From Blastocystis hominis (Eukaryota > Sar > Bigyra > Opalinata > Blastocystidae): DNA of 64,000 bases. The DNA lies in assembly GCF_000151665.1 (NCBI RefSeq), contig NW_013171815.1:819153-883152 (forward strand), in the 5' to 3' direction. The position numbers and the translations under genes were made by a program. Under the pieces are notes generated by a model. That model saw only the letters and a program-made list of their open reading frames with translations. It was not told the origin of the DNA and did no database searches. Shown piece after piece: positions 41,929 to 54,312 of this stretch; the stretch's first letter is position 1; each line of letters opens with the position of its first letter.

Positions 41929-43362
41929 ATGTCTATTGAAAATGATATTTTTTCGACACGGGAAGATGGATTGCCGCTACTGAGAAGAAAAGAAGACGAA
42001 ACAACTTGGTAATTCTTGTTTGCAGCGTAATATTCAGGGTTTACAAGAAAATCACCTCGCTACCTCTTCAATGTATAGATTCATCGATGAATATCGCAAT
42101 TTGCCCTACATTGTCAGACAACATCACCTATGTTGCGGCTGTTAGCTCGAACCGCTGTTTTATGTATTTTTCAACACGGATTAATCATCTGAGATACGAA
42201 ATTTCCCAGAATGGTGATATGCATTTGCTTCAAGAGTTTATTGATGATAACGAAAATGAGGTACACTTGGTCTCCAATAATTACCAGTCTTTTACCGTGT
42301 GTGAATGGATGATGATCAAATCTACGGACCAGTACCCACAGGAGTTCTTTCTCGCAGTGGGAGGAGTGCTAGGCCAAATCAAGATACTCGACTGCATGAA
42401 ACAAGTGGTTTACACAGTCGATTTCTGCATGAGCATCCATTCTAGACTCTGATCGGTCATCTCGGTACGATCCAAGCGCTCAGATCAGTCTCCAACTCCC
42501 CTTATATGCTTCTATCCGTAGCACTTTCGAAAATGATTTCATCGCAGGGAAGCACCGACAATACTCTCCGTTTATGGGATATCAAAAAGAAAAGTCTATC
42601 TAAAGTAATCTCTCTCTTTGACGGTTTTACGATCCTCAACAATATCGTACTGGACGAGACCACGCGTCAACCATAGGACATCGACTTGTGTTGTGAAGAA
42701 ATCATTTGCTCTGATCAAAACGGAGCTGTTTGTGTTTTTGAACTTAACCACGAAACCAATGAGTACTCTCTGGACAGCATTGTTTATGTACTGGCTGACA
42801 GTCGCTATGATCGATAGACAGGAAGTGGCATGCCCAGTTACTGGGTAGGTAAACTCATTTTAGGGTTTGTTGGAGGGAAGTGTACTCTCTACAAGCCATT
42901 TCGACAAGTAACCACTGATAACGAGAGCGGCTCGGTTATTAAAGTGATCAAGCAGTACACTCTCCCTTCAGTCCCCACAGGGTTTTGTATCAGCAAGGAC
43001 GCTTCTCTTCTTGCTTGTACAGCTTTGGAGCGGTTCTTTTGTTAGGTCTTTGTATGAATACGGTAATGATCTTTCGCATTGACGATGATTATGAACCTTT
43101 CTCAACTTTCACCATTCCCGATGTATCCTTGCGGAAATGCTCTGAAAAATAGTTCGATCACCTTCCGCGCAGTATTTCGTTTTGTGGCACCAACAATAGC
43201 ATTCTAGTAGACACTGGAAATAATTTGCAACTTTTTTCTCCCCAAGAAGTGGATCATCTGAGTCCACTATACGACCAGAGTGAATTACCTCTGAGCTTTT
43301 TCGAAGAATCTGGAGTTCAGCCATCCTTTGAACAAAATGTGGACTTTTTCTTCCGCGAGTAG
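41929..43362 (+). CDS. Polycomb EED/ESC-like WD40 protein
   Basis: Nine exons (introns 27-30 nt) sum to exactly 1,200 nt, 399 aa. The order follows EED/FIE: YVAAVSSNRCFMYF, GDMHLLQEFIDDNENESFTVCEW, FFLAVGGVLGQIKILD, LIGHLGTIQALR, NSPYMLLSGSTDNTLRLWDI and later LILGFVGGKCTLY. The stretch LLQxxxDxDxDExFxxCxW plus LAVxGxxGxIxI is characteristic of EED rather than of general WD40 proteins. EED reads trimethyl-lysine and activates the PRC2 H3K27 methyltransferase. No other PRC2 subunit is in the window. Blade sequences in the middle are divergent. TAG is at 43360 and the octamer at 43369-43376. Confidence 0.75.
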
Positions 43363-43445
43363 TTTTGGTGTTTGTTGAATATACACGAAAATTTTCCCAC
43401 ACTCAAGTTCATTACGGAATTACAGAGTTGACCCTGTTTCATCAG

Positions 43446-46400
43446 ATGTCAATAAAGACTGAAAAATCGTCCCCTGTTGCAATTCCGGAGAGATTGTTCA
43501 CGGATTGCTGCTCTGAGGAGAGTGTTGAATTACCGCAACTTTTTGACAAGCTCAACAAGTGCAATACTGTTTACGAGCAAATGAACTGCTTTGGAATCTT
43601 GAAACAGAAAACTCGTAGCAACCAAGGTTTTTTGCTTATGTTTAGTCGGAGGAGCATCACACGATATTTACAGATTTGTTTGCTGTCTGCTATTACTCCC
43701 CGAAACTCAGGCTTTACGGAAAAGCACAAATGTGCTCAGTATACCATTTTTTATAAAGTAAAACACTAGTGACACTGTATTTCAAGAAGGACAAGGAGAG
43801 TATCGTGAACATTTACAGTGACCTGACCGATCTTCTCTTGTCGAACGATTTCAAGCTTCCTTACGGATCTACCAACGATAGTACGTATTGGCCTTTTCGT
43901 TTCTAAAATAGTTACCTCCAACGATGTTTTGTGTCTCTGGATATCCTTACCAGAGATTCTGCGTGTGATTTCTCCAGACCAGCTTCATCGCATTACTTCC
44001 TTTTTCTTCCCCGTCGTGTCTTCCATCCTCCAAAGTACCACCATCCAGATCGATCATAATGTAGCTGCCATGGAGTCCAATGTGGCCGAAATCCAGCAGC
44101 AGTGCATCTCCACATGCTCTTCCATTCTGAAGAACACCAACCTTCTGCTCCAAAGCCTTCCCTCGTTATCAGCAATGGAGCTCTCGCAATGGGAGCAAAT
44201 CGCAGTGGACATGATGAAAACGCGCTGCGTTCGCGTTGAAGACGCGCTGGCTGCCTCCCAGCTGTGGGTTCGCATGCAATTACTGCGTCAAACGCCAACG
44301 AAAGAGCTGCTGTCGGGAGAGAAGCGAGTGCTGAGCGAGGTGAAGGCGTGCGGGACGCTGCGAGTGATGATGCATCGCGAATGTGTGTTGAATTGTCCGA
44401 TCGGAGAGCTGCACGAGATGGGATTCATTCGCTATGTGGTCATGGAAATCGCGGCGATGTCGCCCAGTTGCAGCGAGGAAGTGATCTGCATGCTTCAGAC
44501 CGCAACGCTCGTTTATTCCGCGTATTCCACGCACAAAATGAACTTCCCAGCACCGCTCACTCGGTCAATTTTGAATCTGATTCTCCACCATTTGGACAAT
44601 ACAGCTCGAAAAGTGAGTCGCGTTTGCGAGGAATCCTTGGTCAATTTCATCAAGCAAACCCCTGTACGTTCAGAAACTGTTCTTTTGATCGTAGAAAGGC
44701 GTGTACATCTCCGTGATTCAACCCTGTCTGCAAACCGCGATGACCGACGCCAGCACATCTCGCCGCACCTTTTCGATTCTCTCCGTTCTGCTTCAATGCG
44801 ATTCCGCAACGAACGTTCTCTCCATGCATCCATCCCTCGTCACCCTGCTGCTTAACCAGCTCTCAGAACGAAATCGCTCCTACTGCTCCCAGATCACCTC
44901 CGTCTTCCTGAATTTGCTGATCGGAGCCTACGCAGAGATGCCTCGCTCGCAGTGGATCGCGGTTTGCATCGATCCCATCGTGGAAATGGTCTACGCCTCG
45001 CCCGACGGGCGCGTGAACGTGTTTGACTACATTCTCCCCGCGATTCTCAACATCAAACCGAAGCTTCTGCCGCCTGCGTTGCGCGAAGAAAGCGCGGAAG
45101 CTTCGCATTCATCGACTTCGCTCTTCGGACTGGACCTGTTCTTCTTGAATGTTGCACGCTCGCATCCGGAAGATCCGGTGACGAGCGCGTTGCTGGAGCT
45201 GAGCGTGATGAATGTGGAGAAAGAAATCGGCGTGGTGGGGAAGAAGAACGAACCGTATCTCATCGAAGACAGCGAGAACCCGCGGAATATTCGAAGAGCG
45301 ATGGAATATGCGCGTTGTGGAGTGGATGAAATCCGAATGAGCATGATGAAACTGGTAACGGAATCGCTTTATGTGGCTTTCGAATTGTGGGATTGAATGA
45401 ATAGACGACGCAGGCGATTTCGGAGCAGGAATGGAGAATCATCGTAACGATCGTGAATGAATCGTGCCACACCGAGAATCCGCAATATCGCCACGATCTG
45501 AACGTGAGCTTCACGCATCTCACAGAGCGCGTGATTCTCTCAACGCAGGCTCTTTTCAAGCAAGCGAAGGAAGTGTTCAATGCATCGCTTCGTGCGCAGA
45601 AAAAGCCGCCAGTTTCCTCGGTTTCGTTGGAGTTGCTGCGGTCTTCGCCTGCACTCGAAGAGTTCTATCGTCCTCTCCGGATTGCCATGGAAAACATTGC
45701 GTTGATTTGGGATTCACTGATCGGAATGATTCGAGCGGACGCACCGACGCACACATTGCTGATTGTCACGGATTTGCTGCTGGTTCTCTGCACATTCTTC
45801 GATTCTTCGGTACAAAAATCATCCTGAATTTGATTCTGCATAGTCCGCTCTGCCCGTCTCTTCCCTGTTTTCGATCGATTCGTTCTCGCATTGTCTCGCT
45901 CTCTTCCTCAATCAGAACCAGCAAATCCGCCAAACCGGATCGAAGCTCGTTCTCACGATCTATCGCAATTTGCAGCCTTCCGATCAACTCGCAGCGCTGT
46001 GTCGCCAGATTTTGGAGCGAGGTCTGGACTGGAAGGAACATCTCACAGACTACAAAGTCGACATCACGGCCACGCATTTGGCTTCGTACTTCGCACTGCT
46101 GCAGCCAAACGATGAATCGAAGGAGTTTAGCGAGGATTCGGTGTCGCTTGTGGATCGTTTGGTGCGTGCGATCGACGAAGATGCTGCGAAAATGCACGAA
46201 TCTTCGGACTTCACTTCGTATTTCATCCCCACATGCCAATCCGCGCTCCGTGCTCTATCGCTAATTATTTCTTCATATCCCGCTCTGCTGGATGATATGA
46301 AACGATGCAAAACACTCCTCAAAAACAGCTTCTTGATCTTCCACGAAACGCTCAACGTTGTAGCGGACAGCGATATTTTTGCTGGAGAAGAGAATAGTGA

Positions 46401-49318
46401 AGATCCTCTGTCTTCGCTTCTCTCGAAGGGACCGATTCAGCCTTCGTTAGGAACGAATTCTCCTTCCGAAAACATTCCAATCGCGAAGAACAAACTGGAT
46501 TGTCGTGGGCACATCATCGGCGAAGCGGATCCTGAACAAACAGAACGATTGAAACGCTTAATGCTGAGTAGCTGGCTCACTTGCAAGCATTCCGTTTTAT
46601 TGATAAGCTCCATCATCACCTTATTGGAAGACAAAAACTTTGAGAAGAGCAAAGAAACGCGTCTGCCTGCTCTGGACGCAATTCGAAGTTATCTTCGAAA
46701 TGATGCGGTGAACGAGAATGAAAACGAGTTCATCCTCACAACGGACGATGTGATTTTCCTGGTTTGGGACCTGCTGAGTTCGATGCTTACAATCAAACAC
46801 ATTGGAGGAATCGTGTTTGTGGCCGATGCGATCACTTCGATTCTGAAGCGAGTGACTTCATTGGGGCAGTGGAATTCGTTGTTAGCAGGGTACGAATGAG
46901 CCAGCGTTTGCTTTGATTCTAGCTTGCCTTCCTATTTCATGTCGATTCTCCTCGATGAAAGTAACATCAACAACCAGAACTTTATTCTTCGCCGCTCCAC
47001 CGGATTCAGCCAGGCATTTGCCAGCGTTTGTTTGCTCTTTTCGTTCCAGCTAGATCCTTTCTTCCGCTCCCTCGCTCGTGAACCCTTTCCTCTGCAGACT
47101 CTTTGTGCTCGCCGCTCCTTCGGTGGATTACTTCCAAAAGCTTCCTGCGCAATGCATTCATCCTTCTCTCGTCTTCCCTAGCGAAGAGATTCGAGTCGAA
47201 TTTGCAGGCTGGTTCGAGTTTAGTCCTCCTGGAAGTCGCGAGTCCACGCGCTGAACATCATTCGACAGCTCTTCCTCGATCGCAAAGTCGCGATTGAGGA
47301 TTACCACAACGAGCCCGCGTTAATGCTGGCGATCGAGGCGCTCTGTTCCAACGTGTAGGATCGAGAAGGGCAGTGCGAACGTAGCTGGTCGGTGAAGAAT
47401 AGCGGGCTCATGGTGTACACAGTGGTTCTCAAAAAGGTGCTGAACAACCGCGTGAATGAGGGAATGGACAACAATTTGAGTGTCCACACGTTCTTCGCCA
47501 AGTATCCGTTCCTTCGAAGCTGGTTCTCCATGCGATTGATGGAAAAAGAGTGGTCTCGTAGGATTTCTTTCTGAGTTTGTCATCGCTGCAGGGGAGGGGA
47601 GCATTGAAACTGCCGGACTGGATCCAATCCTCTTCGCGTTTATCGTTCTCGCTTCTCGTTTGAGCGGTTCCGTTCAGCCGATAGAAGGTATCTCTGAGAG
47701 TTTTACTCAACCGAAAGACGCGTGGATTCAGAAAACAACGCAGATCATCAGCGAAGTCAATGGCAGTCCGAATCTATTTTGTCGGACGATGTCCGCTCGC
47801 GCCATGGTAATCTTGTTGCGAAACCGATTGAGAATGAGGCGATTTTGATCCCGATGTGCGACTATGTGGTGTATGCGCAGTGCATCATCCGTCAAATCTT
47901 GATGGATCCTTCGCTCAGCCAGAACACTCTGCACGGATTGCTGCTTCAGATTTTGTTCATTTCCAAAATGGCGATGGATCGGGAAGATTCGGAAACGATG
48001 ACGCAGCTCGTGATCGATTTCATGAATAATCTGGACGTGATTTATTCCCGCGCCAAAGTCTCATTCGTCAAGTTTACCTTCACTGAAGTAGTCGTTTTTC
48101 TCTGTTTTCATCGCAGATCATGACGCTAATGATTCATTACACCACGCAATACGACGCTGTCATCGCCACGATCACGATCAACCAGCTTCGCACGCAAGAT
48201 CAGACAGCTGGCCACCATCTTCTCGTTCGCGCGATGTATTCATTGCTCGTAACGCTCACGCTCCGCGTTCCGCTTCGCAATGTGAATGAGGAGCGATGGA
48301 ATCGCGGATTGAGCTCGTTACGGAAAGTTCTTTCGCAGAAAAGCGCGCACGAAGTGGTGGTGGCTTTGAAGAGCCTGCGTCGGTTTTATCGCCGATTGAC
48401 GGACGACCAACGAATGAATTTGTATCAGGAATATTTGAATACGGTTGTGGAGGTGGTGATGAGCCAATTGATGGAAGATGCAAACGATTACGCGATGAAG
48501 CCGTATCTCAAAACGCTGGTTCTGCTACACCGCTTTTTGCCCGAGATGTCGATTGAAATGGTGGAGCGAATCGAAACGATCTGGACGAAGCATGAGAATT
48601 TGGAGATTCGGTATTGGATTGCTCGGTTGTGTGTGTCGATTTTGATCAAAGGAGAAAAAGGAGACAAAGGAGAAAAGGAGAAAAGCGAAGCGATTGGATC
48701 GATCTGCAATCGAATCATCCTTGAAACAATAGAAAACATCGATATCACTCTATCGTATCGTTCGATGCTTGCAGATCTCTGTCTGCTTCTTGACGAGGTT
48801 CATTCTTTGTCGCCTCGCTTCAAAGCTCTGTTTGTTTTCCTTGCGTTATGGAACCTCGAGGATTCCAATCACTCCATTCAAGACACAATTCTCCGATTGA
48901 ATTTTGTGAAGCGAGATGGGCATTGTTTTGCTCCTGGAGTGAGCCAAACACGCGAAATACTGCTTCAATGTTCGAAGGAAGAAGCGGTTTGTAAGGAGTA
49001 TGCGTCCATTGCTTCGCGCGTGCTTTGTAAATTTGTAGAAAGGAATATGCCAAGTGAATTGACGAAAGAGATGAGTGATGTGAGGATGATTGTTGTGAAT
49101 AATGGATAGATTTATCAGAATGATAGCAGTTGCGTGATTCCTTCTGCTGTGGTCGCTTCTCTTTCGTATTTCTGTAAGAACGAAGAGATGAAGGAATTGA
49201 GAGAGAGACTAGATGAATGGAAAGGTCTTAGTGAGAAAGAGCCACTTTGGAAGAAGGTCGAGGAAAAGAAGGCAGATAAGATTTATGTCATTGAAACGAT
49301 TCGTGATTCCTTATTTTA
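43446..49318 (+). CDS. THADA/Trm732-like HEAT-repeat protein (DUF2428); stop made by polyadenylation
   Basis: A long, many-exon gene of about 5.9 kb. The central DUF2428 region is recognisable: IGGIVFVADAITSILKRV, LPSYFMSILL, NFILRRSTGFSQAFASV (the RRSAGxP-type motif), then LNIIRQLFLDRKVAIED and ALEALCSNVWSVKNSGLMVY. These match the vHxLNxLRxLF...W.vRNs signature of THADA and yeast Trm732. Trm732 partners the Trm7 2'-O-methyltransferase on the tRNA anticodon loop; animal THADA also affects calcium pumps. The flanking helices are HEAT-like. The 5' exons (43446-43770) and several internal junctions are approximate. The last codon TAC (49317) becomes TAA if cleavage follows A49318, 4 nt before TGCTTGTT, a one-mismatch octamer. 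Confidence 0.8.
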
Positions 49319-49322
49319 CTAT

Positions 49323-49330
49323 TGCTTGTT
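49323..49330 (+). terminator. Variant octamer TGCTTGTT with stop-creating geometry
   Basis: One mismatch from TGTTTGTT, but at the same 4-nt spacing from a TA that a tail would complete to TAA. Without it the frame runs on to TGA at 49344. Confidence 0.45.
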
Positions 49331-49899
49331 TGAAACAGAGCGATGATTGATAGGATTAGAAATAATTCGAGAAAGTGCGTGTGTGTTTTGAAATAATACT
49401 GAGGAATCGAAAGAAGTATTGATTCAAACAAAGTGATATTCCGCTATGTTTTTACGAACGATAAACTCAATATATCAATAAAAGTGTTTTCCTTTGAGTT
49501 GTTAAGTAGGGGTTTTTTGATTTAAACATCAAATCAAATTCGATTGTCTCAGTTCAACTCTTCGATCATTCTACAAATGGAGATAACGAATCTAAACATC
49601 AATTACATAATGAATTGGAAATTGACGGCTAAAATAATCTGAATTATGATAATAATGTTGAAAGAGAGTCAATTCATGTTTGGGTCCTGAATGAATGACC
49701 AAAGAAAAAAAGATAAGAGGTTTGGTACAAACATCGAAAGTGAGCATTGAATATACAGGTATATTAAATAGAATGAAGTGTATAGATCCAATGCTGTAAT
49801 CACTGATTGTGTTTGACCCTAAATGTAAGAATGGAATATACAACATCTGTAAATGACATGAAATCAATCGAATACTACTCAAAATTCATTTCATTTGAA
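49331..49899. other. AT-rich spacer after THADA
   Basis: About 570 nt, much more AT-rich than the flanking genes. A minus frame (49592-49882) is open, but its composition looks like drift and I do not call it. Confidence 0.4.
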
Positions 49900-51359
49900 T
49901 TAATCGATAGGAATATAAGGTCGAAAAACCGTGTGTACATTTGGAACATCTATGTACAATCAATACTTAACATTTAAAATTACTTTCCAATGTCACTAAA
50001 CGACAATAATAACAACTATATCCTTCAGAATAGATGGATGTTAGATTTGGAAGATCTACATTCAATCATTTCAAATCATTCACTCATACTTCGCATTGTC
50101 AAGGAACAGGAATCAAAGAATTTTCTCCCACGTAGTGCCTTATAACTGATTGTAATGGACTTTAATGATGGAAGATCTACATCAATCATTTCATTCACAT
50201 TTATTCAGTACTTTCGATAATTGTTGTTAAGGAATAACGGAATGCATTATCACCTAATGTAATGGATTGTAGATTTGGAAGATCTATGCATCATTCAAAT
50301 ATACAATAGCAGTTCAATACCTCGAACCACAAACGAACTGCAACAGAAATTAGGAGATTTACTTCCAATTGTACCAATTTGAATGGATTGTAGTTGTGGT
50401 AGATTCTTCAATTCAAAGTCTCCAGCAAAATCATTGAAACTAGATCCACCAATTTGAATGGATTTCAATGATTCACAATTCAATATGTGGAATGATTTCG
50501 ATTGGAAGCATGTCTTCGAAACTTCCGCATAGCCTAGTGGATCCCACTGATCTTGTTTCACGCGAGTAAATGAATTCTTTCCGATGTTGATAGATTTCAA
50601 TCGATTCAATCCATCGATTTTGAATGTTTGCACTGATTCAAAACAATCATTACCGATTTCGATTGATTCCAAATTATACAACAATGAAACATCCCAATCA
50701 ACTAATATACAATGGTCAATCAGTTTCAAATGTTTCATTCCGATATTCAGTGGTTCTGAGCCATTTCCTTCATACTCAGTATCACATTCAATTCCATTAC
50801 ACCACAAACATTCTTTCACTTCCCGACCTTTTCGATCATATACTTTTCCATATCCATAAGAAATATCATCACACCAATATCCTTCATATTCAATCGCTCC
50901 ATTATTATGATAACTCGTTCCATAGCCAAATCGTTTCCAATTGATCATTATGCCCTTGTACAACAAGAATCCATCATCATCATACATTTCACCATATCCA
51001 AATGGAATTCCAAACTTGTTTTCTGTCAATACCAATCCTTCAAATCGACTTCCATGATCCAAATCCACAATTCCTTCTTCTACTACTTCTATGGATTGTT
51101 CTTCATTATATGAAATATCACCAATTTGATGACTTCCAAACACTTTCAACACTTTCTGCTCATCGAGGACAAATCCTTGATTTATGAATATTCCATTATC
51201 GAATTGCAATACTACACACACTCTATTACTCAGTATAATAGAAATCCAGCCATTTAGTTTCATTTCTTTACCCAAGCATGCCTGCACATTTCGGAAAATG
51301 GAACTATCAACATGATAGTAACTAATAGCAGAATTGACAAAATCAGCAATGCTTTGCAT
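49900..51359 (-). CDS. MORN-repeat + leucine-rich-repeat protein, tandem copy 1
   Basis: Five exons sum to 1,320 nt, 439 aa. The large first exon starts MQSIADFVNSAISYYH and has MORN-like repeats (FEGLVLTENKFGIPFGYGEM, YEGYWCDDISYGYGKVYD). It continues into Treponema/BspA-type leucine-rich repeats (LESIEIGNDCF, LKSINIGKNSF, LKSIQIGGSSF). Three short exons then each add a repeat, all starting after a phase-1 intron with AT CTT CCA (Asn/Asp-Leu-Pro), and a last exon ends the frame. Introns are 37, 35, 34 and 34 nt. MORN repeats often bind phospholipids or position proteins at membranes, and this LRR type is a binding surface; the role is unknown. No signal peptide or membrane segment is evident. 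No perfect octamer follows. Confidence 0.7.
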
Positions 51360-52392
51360 CTAAATAAAAACATTTTTAAACACTGTTATATCACAACGTT
51401 TGTTTTTGTTTAAAGTCATTTTGATTACGAATGTTATTCTCATTACTATGGTAGTTTCCATATTATTAGTTACTAAAAACAATGATATTATTATTCTCAA
51501 TTCAATTTTCTGTATCTGAACTTTTTTCTGGGTATTATAGAGTATTCCATCACTTTGCTTTTTTATCAATATCAAATAAAACATTTTTCTTTTTTAAGTG
51601 AATTCATTGTAATATTAGAAGTATCACTTTTCATATGATACTATTGTAATGCCAATGCTTCTCGTTTTTAATAATATCACATCACAGTCATTAAGATGCA
51701 TTTGTATGAATAAGGCTTGAAATGATCATTGTGTTATTGAAATGCTCTCATTTTTACGATTTTGTTGAAAAAGAAAACAATAGAAAAGCTTACTAACTAT
51801 TCTGGTCATTCACACATAAAATATGGTATTATTTCGTATTATGATACGATCAAAATGTTAAGGAATCACTGATTTAACAAAATGAACGAAAATATATATC
51901 ACATCATCATTGGTAATAGAAAAACATAAACTACTGCTTAGATACAATAATTGGTATAATCTCGAGGTTCCTTGAATGAATGGATATCGATCGATTTGCT
52001 TAAAGACTATTTAAAAGATATATATATATATATATATCATTAGTTTGGATGTAAAGTTATTTATCTACACTTTATTCTTCAGCCATATACCAAAACGGTA
52101 GACATCATATTGATGAATACCAAATTGATTAGCATATGGTTTATTTGAGGAATATATAAGCAAATGCCTCATTGATTTTTCAGTCTAAATCCTTCATCCT
52201 TCTTCTAATATTACTATGCGTAATTTGATTTTCTATCATCCATTGTGATGATGTCAAAACAAACATTTGTTTAATATAATATACACCAACATATAGAAGA
52301 ATTATCTTCATGATCATGTGGATATGATTGATCTACTGTTACACTATCAGGGAAAAAGGAATAAGCAACATCTACAAATGAATGTTAATCCA
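51360..52392. other. AT-rich spacer between the MORN-LRR copies
   Basis: About 1 kb, very AT-rich, with a (TA)n run at about 52018-52038. AACAAACA at 52258-52265 is a minus-strand octamer about 130 nt past the stop of copy 2. No other supported feature. Confidence 0.45.
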
Positions 52393-53867
52393 TCAAACAA
52401 TACTTGAAATTGATTTTGATTGAACGTTCAGAAATGAATAATAAGGAAGAAAAACAGTTTGAACATTTGGAACATCTAGATACGATCAGTGTTTGATAGT
52501 TTGAAATACTTTCCAGTACCACTGCACGAGTTTGTTCGAAACTATATCCTCGTGAAGTAATGGATGTTAGATTTGGAAGATCTACATTCAATCATTTCAA
52601 ATCATTCACTCATACTTCGCATTGTCAAGGAACAGAATTCATCATTCCATATTCCACGAAATGAATACCAACCTAGCTCAATGGATTGTAATGATGGAAG
52701 ATCTACATCAATCATTTCATTCACATTCTTTCAATACTTTCGATTATTGTTGATTTGGATTCTTGGAAAGCATAATCACCTAATGTAATGGATTGTAGAT
52801 TTGGAAGATCTATGCATCATTCAAATATACAATATCATATCAATACCTCGAATCACAAATGAACTATCATGGAAATTACGTGATTTACTTCCAATTATTC
52901 CAATTTGAATAGATTGTAATTGTGGTAGATTCTTCAATTCAAAGTCTCCAGCAAAATCACTGAAACTATAATCACCAATTTGAATGGATTTCAATGATTC
53001 ACAATTCAATATGTGGAATGATTTCGATTTGTTTTTTTCTCTATTAAATATCAAGCCATATTTCTCCAATACAGCAAATGAACTGTTTCCGATTTTGATA
53101 GTTTTCAATCGATTCAATCCATCGATTTTGAATGTTTGCACTGATTCAAAACAATCATTACCGATTTCGATTGATTCCAAATTATACAACAATGAAACAT
53201 CCCAATCAACTAATATACAATGGTCACTCAGTTTCAAGTGTTTCATTCCGATATTCAGTGGTTCTGAGCCATTTCCTTCATATTCAATATTCCTTTCAAT
53301 TCCATTAGACCATTCACATTCATTCACTAATTTACCATATCGATCATACACTTTTCCAATTCCAAATCGCTTATCATCACACCAATATCCTTCATATTCA
53401 ATCAAACCATTATAATGATAACTCGTTCCATAGCCAAATCGTTTCCAATTGATCATTATACCCTTGTACACCAAGAATCCATCATCATCATACATTTCAC
53501 CATATCCAAATGGAATTCCAAACTTGTTTTCTGTCAATACCAATCCTTCAAATCGACTTCCATGATCCAAATCCACAATTCCTTCTTTTACTACTTCTAT
53601 GGATTGTTCTTCATTATATGAAATATCACCAATTTGATGATTTCCAAACACTTTCAACACTTTCTGCTCACTGACCACAAATCCTTGATTCATAAATATT
53701 CCATTATTGAATTGCAATACTACACATTCTCTATTACTCAATATGAATGAAATCCAGCCATTTAGTTTCATTTCTTTACCCAAGCATCCCTGTACATTTT
53801 GAATGATGGAACTATCAATATGATAGTTATTAATAACAGAATTGACAAAATCAGCAATCTTTTGCAT
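52393..53867 (-). CDS. MORN-repeat + leucine-rich-repeat protein, tandem copy 2
   Basis: The paralog of the gene 1 kb downstream, in the same orientation. Five exons sum to 1,335 nt, 444 aa, with four introns of 37, 35, 34 and 34 nt at the same positions. I place the start at MQKIADF (53865-53867) to match copy 1; an in-frame Met at 53924 would add 19 residues. Long stretches are identical to copy 1 (NKFGIPFGYGEMYDDDGF, LLYNLESIEIGNDCFESVQ), while the middle of several repeats is replaced (for example AVLEKYGLIFNREKN for RVKQDQWDPLGYAEV). This looks like a recent tandem duplication with local divergence. The function is unknown, as for copy 1. Confidence 0.7.
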
Positions 53868-53924
53868 CGAAATGAAAACCATCGTTTTTATGATTGAGTT
53901 GTCGTTATTTTCGACTAAGAGCAT

Positions 53925-54312
53925 TTGCTATATTTGTCACATAACACTCAGTATCCTCGCATAGTACTCTTCAATATGATGAATAGAATAAAATGAAAAA
54001 AGCAGTTCTCTTTATGATAAGCACTCTTCCCAGATTCCTAACATATGTAGATCCTTGATAATTGTTCTAATATTCTATTATACTTCAGATATTTGTAATG
54101 AAGAAATGTGTATTACTGTGTAAATAACACACAATCATAGACATTGTACCCATAATTGACTTTCGATGCTTAGCGTATCTATGTTTTATACATCACATAA
54201 CCACTCCTATCAATCCCTTTTTCTGTCATTTCAGAATCATTTCCTAAGTCTGTGGGATCCCACAACTTTACATCAATGAACAAAGTGAACTAAGTATTTT
54301 TATTTTAGGTTG
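53925..54312. other. AT-rich spacer before ASCC3
   Basis: About 390 nt, AT-rich, marking the edge of the island. No gene, RNA or repeat seen. Confidence 0.4.

Noticed and set aside
49900..53924. Recent horizontal transfer of the MORN-LRR genes from bacteria
   Set aside because: BspA-type repeats and low GC suggested it, but both genes carry four lineage-typical mini-introns at matching positions.
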